From positions 1-6,473 of the forward strand of contig NZ_CALCYR010000172.1 in the NCBI RefSeq assembly GCF_937906425.1: DNA of 6,473 nt, in the 5' to 3' direction. Shown here one piece after another: positions 5,311 through 6,473 of this stretch. The notes below the pieces were generated by a model that saw only the letters and a list, made by a program, of their open reading frames with translations, was not told the origin of the DNA and ran no database searches. Within the stretch, counting starts at the first letter, position 1, and each line of letters opens with the position of its first letter. A program made the position numbers and the translations under genes. Origin of the DNA: an uncultured Methanobrevibacter sp. (GTDB lineage Archaea; Methanobacteriota; Methanobacteria; Methanobacteriales; Methanobacteriaceae).

Positions 5311-5445
5311 TTTTTAGCTATTTTTAATGTTTTTTTAATTTTATTTTTTTTCTTTATTTTTTCTTTTTAGCTATTTTTAATGTTTTTTTAATTTTTTTCT
5401 TTATTTTTTCTTTTTAGCTATTTTTAATGTTTTTTAATTAATTTA
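5299..5445. repeat. 47-53-bp T-rich tandem repeat, three copies
   Basis: Copies begin at 5299, 5352 and 5399 (periods 53 and 47). Each holds CTTTATTTTTTCTTTTTAGC followed by TATTTTTAATG and a T6-T7 run; copy 1 carries six additional bases (ATTTTA-like) near its end. The 15-base core TTTTTAGCTATTTTT is found at 5311-5325, 5364-5378 and 5411-5425, and is identical to the core at 128-142 and 179-193. Confidence 0.9.
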
Positions 5446-5489
5446 ATACTTTTTAAAATCTTTATTTGGATTTTACATTATTTACATTT

Positions 5490-6092
5490 TTACATTAATT
5501 TGCTTTGTTTTGTTTTGTCAAATGATATTATTCTGCTTTTTCCACTAATCTTTCTGTTTTTTATCTCAAGGCCTTCCAATTCCAATAATATTCCCTTATA
5601 TTTATGACCTTCCTTCATTCCGGCATATCCTCCCAGGTTTCCATCACTTTTAATTGTTCTGTGGCATGGGATGATAATCGGATAGGGATTTTTCTTTAAT
5701 GCATTTCCTACAGGTCTCGCTGCTTTCGGAGTATTTACCCTTTCTGCCAATTGCTTATAAGTGTTTACAGTTCCCTTTGGAGTTTCAAATTCTGCCTTTA
5801 AGACTTCCCTATCAAATTCACTTAGTTTGTCTAAATTAAGATAATCCAGTGAGAATTTGTATGGTTTTCCATCAAAATACTTATTCAATTCCTTAAGGAA
5901 CTTTTTAAGTTGTTTTGACTTTTTGATTTTTAACTCCTCTTCTCTTTCGTATTTTTCTTTTGCTCTTTCTTTGGAACTTTTATTTGGAAGGCTCAATAGG
6001 ATTTCCTCTATGATAAATTTTCCTTCATCTCTCCAGATAATTGTTATTTCTCCAATTTTGCTTTTTTCTATAGTGTATTTATATAATGACAT
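5490..6092 (-). CDS. ogt: Methylated-DNA--[protein]-cysteine S-methyltransferase (O6-alkylguanine-DNA alkyltransferase)
   Basis: Suicide repair protein that transfers alkyl groups from O6-alkylguanine in DNA to its own cysteine; a cytosolic DNA-binding protein. The C-terminal catalytic domain is complete: ETPKGTVNTYKQLA (103-116) with Y112, AARPVGNAL (124-132) with the arginine finger R126, and NPYPIIIPCHR (135-145) with nucleophile C143. The spacing from N135 to C143 matches the human Asn137/Cys145 pair. GNLGGYAG (151-158) follows, and LELEG (170-174) carries the active-site glutamate E173. The N-terminal half (1-95) is poorly conserved, as usual, and has a very charged, Lys/Glu-rich stretch at 38-70, probably helical. 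After the catalytic fold comes a basic tail of about 25 residues without recognised function. At 200 residues it is longer than the typical 150-180. The start is supported by a TATA box about 30 bases upstream and a GTTGATAAAATG context. It is convergent with nth. Confidence 0.95.
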   Translation of the reverse strand: MSLYKYTIEKSKIGEITIIWRDEGKFIIEEILLSLPNKSSKERAKEKYEREEELKIKKSKQLKKFLKELNKYFDGKPYKFSLDYLNLDKLSEFDREVLKAEFETPKGTVNTYKQLAERVNTPKAARPVGNALKKNPYPIIIPCHRTIKSDGNLGGYAGMKEGHKYKGILLELEGLEIKNRKISGKSRIISFDKTKQSKLM

Positions 6093-6118
6093 TTTATCAA
6101 CGGAATATACTTCTTATT

Positions 6119-6131
6119 AAATTTAAATATG
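6119..6131 (-). promoter_or_regulatory. Putative TATA box of ogt
   Basis: On the minus strand ATATTTAAATTT (6130-6119) lies about 30-38 bases before the ATG at 6092, predicting transcription from about 6097-6100 and a very short leader (about 5-8 bases). TTGAT at 6100-6096 could serve as a weak ribosome binding site if the mRNA begins a little farther upstream. Confidence 0.5.
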
Positions 6132-6172
6132 ACAGTGTTTTTTAATTATAACATTGTTTACTTTTCTTTTTA

Positions 6173-6190
6173 TAGAAATATTTATATATC
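6173..6190 (+). promoter_or_regulatory. Strong plus-strand BRE/TATA promoter of an off-window transcript
   Basis: TAGAAA (6173-6178) followed by TATTTATATA (6179-6188) is one of the best archaeal BRE-TATA matches in the window on the plus strand. Initiation about 26 bases from its centre is expected near 6208-6212, exactly where the two palindromes begin. No open reading frame starts between there and 6473, so the transcript would have a leader of more than 230 bases, be non-coding, or stop early. A minus-strand reading (alternative distal ogt promoter) is also possible. Confidence 0.5.
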
Positions 6191-6209
6191 ATAATCAAGT
6201 AATTTTAAT

Positions 6210-6240
6210 ATAACAATCGTTATAATATAACAATTGTTAT
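6210..6240. promoter_or_regulatory. Two operator-like palindromes ATAACAAT(C/T)GTTAT
   Basis: ATAACAATTGTTAT (6227-6240) is a perfect 14-bp palindrome, and ATAACAATCGTTAT (6210-6223) differs from it at one base. Their centres are 17 bp apart, joined by ATA. They begin at the predicted start site of the TATA box at 6179-6188, the classical position for an archaeal repressor that blocks RNA polymerase. A weaker relative, ATAACATTGTTTA (6148-6160), lies between this TATA box and that of ogt. The pattern suits a dimeric winged-helix or ribbon-helix-helix regulator, but the protein is not in the window. Confidence 0.55.
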
Positions 6241-6473
6241 TTTTTATTATCAATAAAATTTTGTTTTAGAATTTTATTAATCTAAAAAATTAAATAGTCT
6301 TATTATTCAACATCTTAAATCTTTTAATTAATTTTAATTGTTTTTAAGAAAAAACTTTTATGTCCTAATCATATAACTTAATATATCATTGTAATTAAGA
6401 TTTCTAAAACTCTAAAACATTTTTTTATTGATTTTAAAGAATTTCGATTTTGTTTTCTTTAAAATATTTTTTT
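6241..6473. other. Non-coding AT-rich right end
   Basis: No reading frame of useful length starts here on either strand; ATG at 6359 meets a stop after one further codon. Further TATA-like words (CTTAATATAT at 6377-6386, and ACTTTTATG preceded by a purine run near 6345-6360) could be promoters for a gene beginning right of the window. I see no RNA fold, tRNA or repeat array. Confidence 0.5.

Larger units (their letters stand above)
5239..5450 (+). terminator. T-rich terminator array behind nth
   Basis: After the nth stop codon at 5233 the plus strand is nearly all T for 200 bases, with more than a dozen T5-T8 runs multiplied by two nested tandem repeats. This suits hairpin-free termination of plus-strand transcription before the convergent ogt gene. 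On the minus strand the same bases are A-runs, so no equally good terminator for ogt is visible, and its mRNA may extend into the array as antisense. Confidence 0.5.

Noticed and set aside
5857..6120. Hydrophobic 87-codon plus-strand open frame opposite ogt
   Set aside because: It is antisense to the Lys/Glu-rich part of ogt; the Phe/Ser/Leu-rich translation is the expected reverse complement of Lys/Glu codons, not a real membrane protein.
1..6473. Search for tRNA or rRNA genes, insertion sequences, attachment sites, an origin, or a defence or toxin-antitoxin cassette
   Set aside because: No cloverleaf-like GC-rich segment, transposase motif, terminal inverted repeats or paired small genes could be found on either strand.

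Overview
The window reads as chromosomal DNA of a very AT-rich methanogenic archaeon, most likely of the order Methanobacteriales and close to Methanobrevibacter. The pointers are archaeal promoter elements (purine stretch plus a TTTATATA-like TATA box), ribosome binding sites of the GGAG / GGTGAT type, an archaeal-type endonuclease III (SQRTRDENT motif), and protein-coding islands separated by long T-rich spacers. The order-level assignment is inference; no rRNA or other taxonomic marker gene is present.

Layout. Positions 1-236 hold only T-rich tandem repeats, probably the 3' flank of a plus-strand gene lying left of the window. A minus-strand gene (237-845) encodes a flavodoxin-fold, cysteine-motif FMN protein. 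It is divergent from a plus-strand nitroreductase-like FMN protein (1117-1815), and the spacer between them carries a 57-bp tandem duplication with palindromic TATA boxes. Next come an ADP-ribosylglycohydrolase family protein (2050-2844, +), a spacer with a 47-49-bp triplicated repeat, aroA (EPSP synthase, 3201-4559, +) and, 38 bases after it, nth (endonuclease III, 4598-5233, +). A second large T-rich repeat array (about 5239-5450) separates nth from the convergent ogt gene (O6-alkylguanine-DNA alkyltransferase, 5490-6092, -). The right end (6093-6473) has no recognisable gene. It carries the ogt promoter and a strong plus-strand TATA box followed by two operator-like palindromes, suggesting a regulated transcript that runs out of the window.

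Function. The genes are mostly housekeeping: aromatic amino acid synthesis (aroA), base excision repair (nth), direct reversal of alkylation damage (ogt), removal of ADP-ribose, and two FMN redox proteins that may share a control region. No integrase, transposase, CRISPR array, toxin-antitoxin pair or defence cassette is visible, and no new multi-gene system can be supported. The most unusual content is non-coding: five tandem or direct repeat arrays in the spacers, a 15-base core (TTTTTAGCTATTTTT) shared between two spacers more than 5 kb apart, the duplicated palindromic promoter, and the paired palindromes at 6210-6240.
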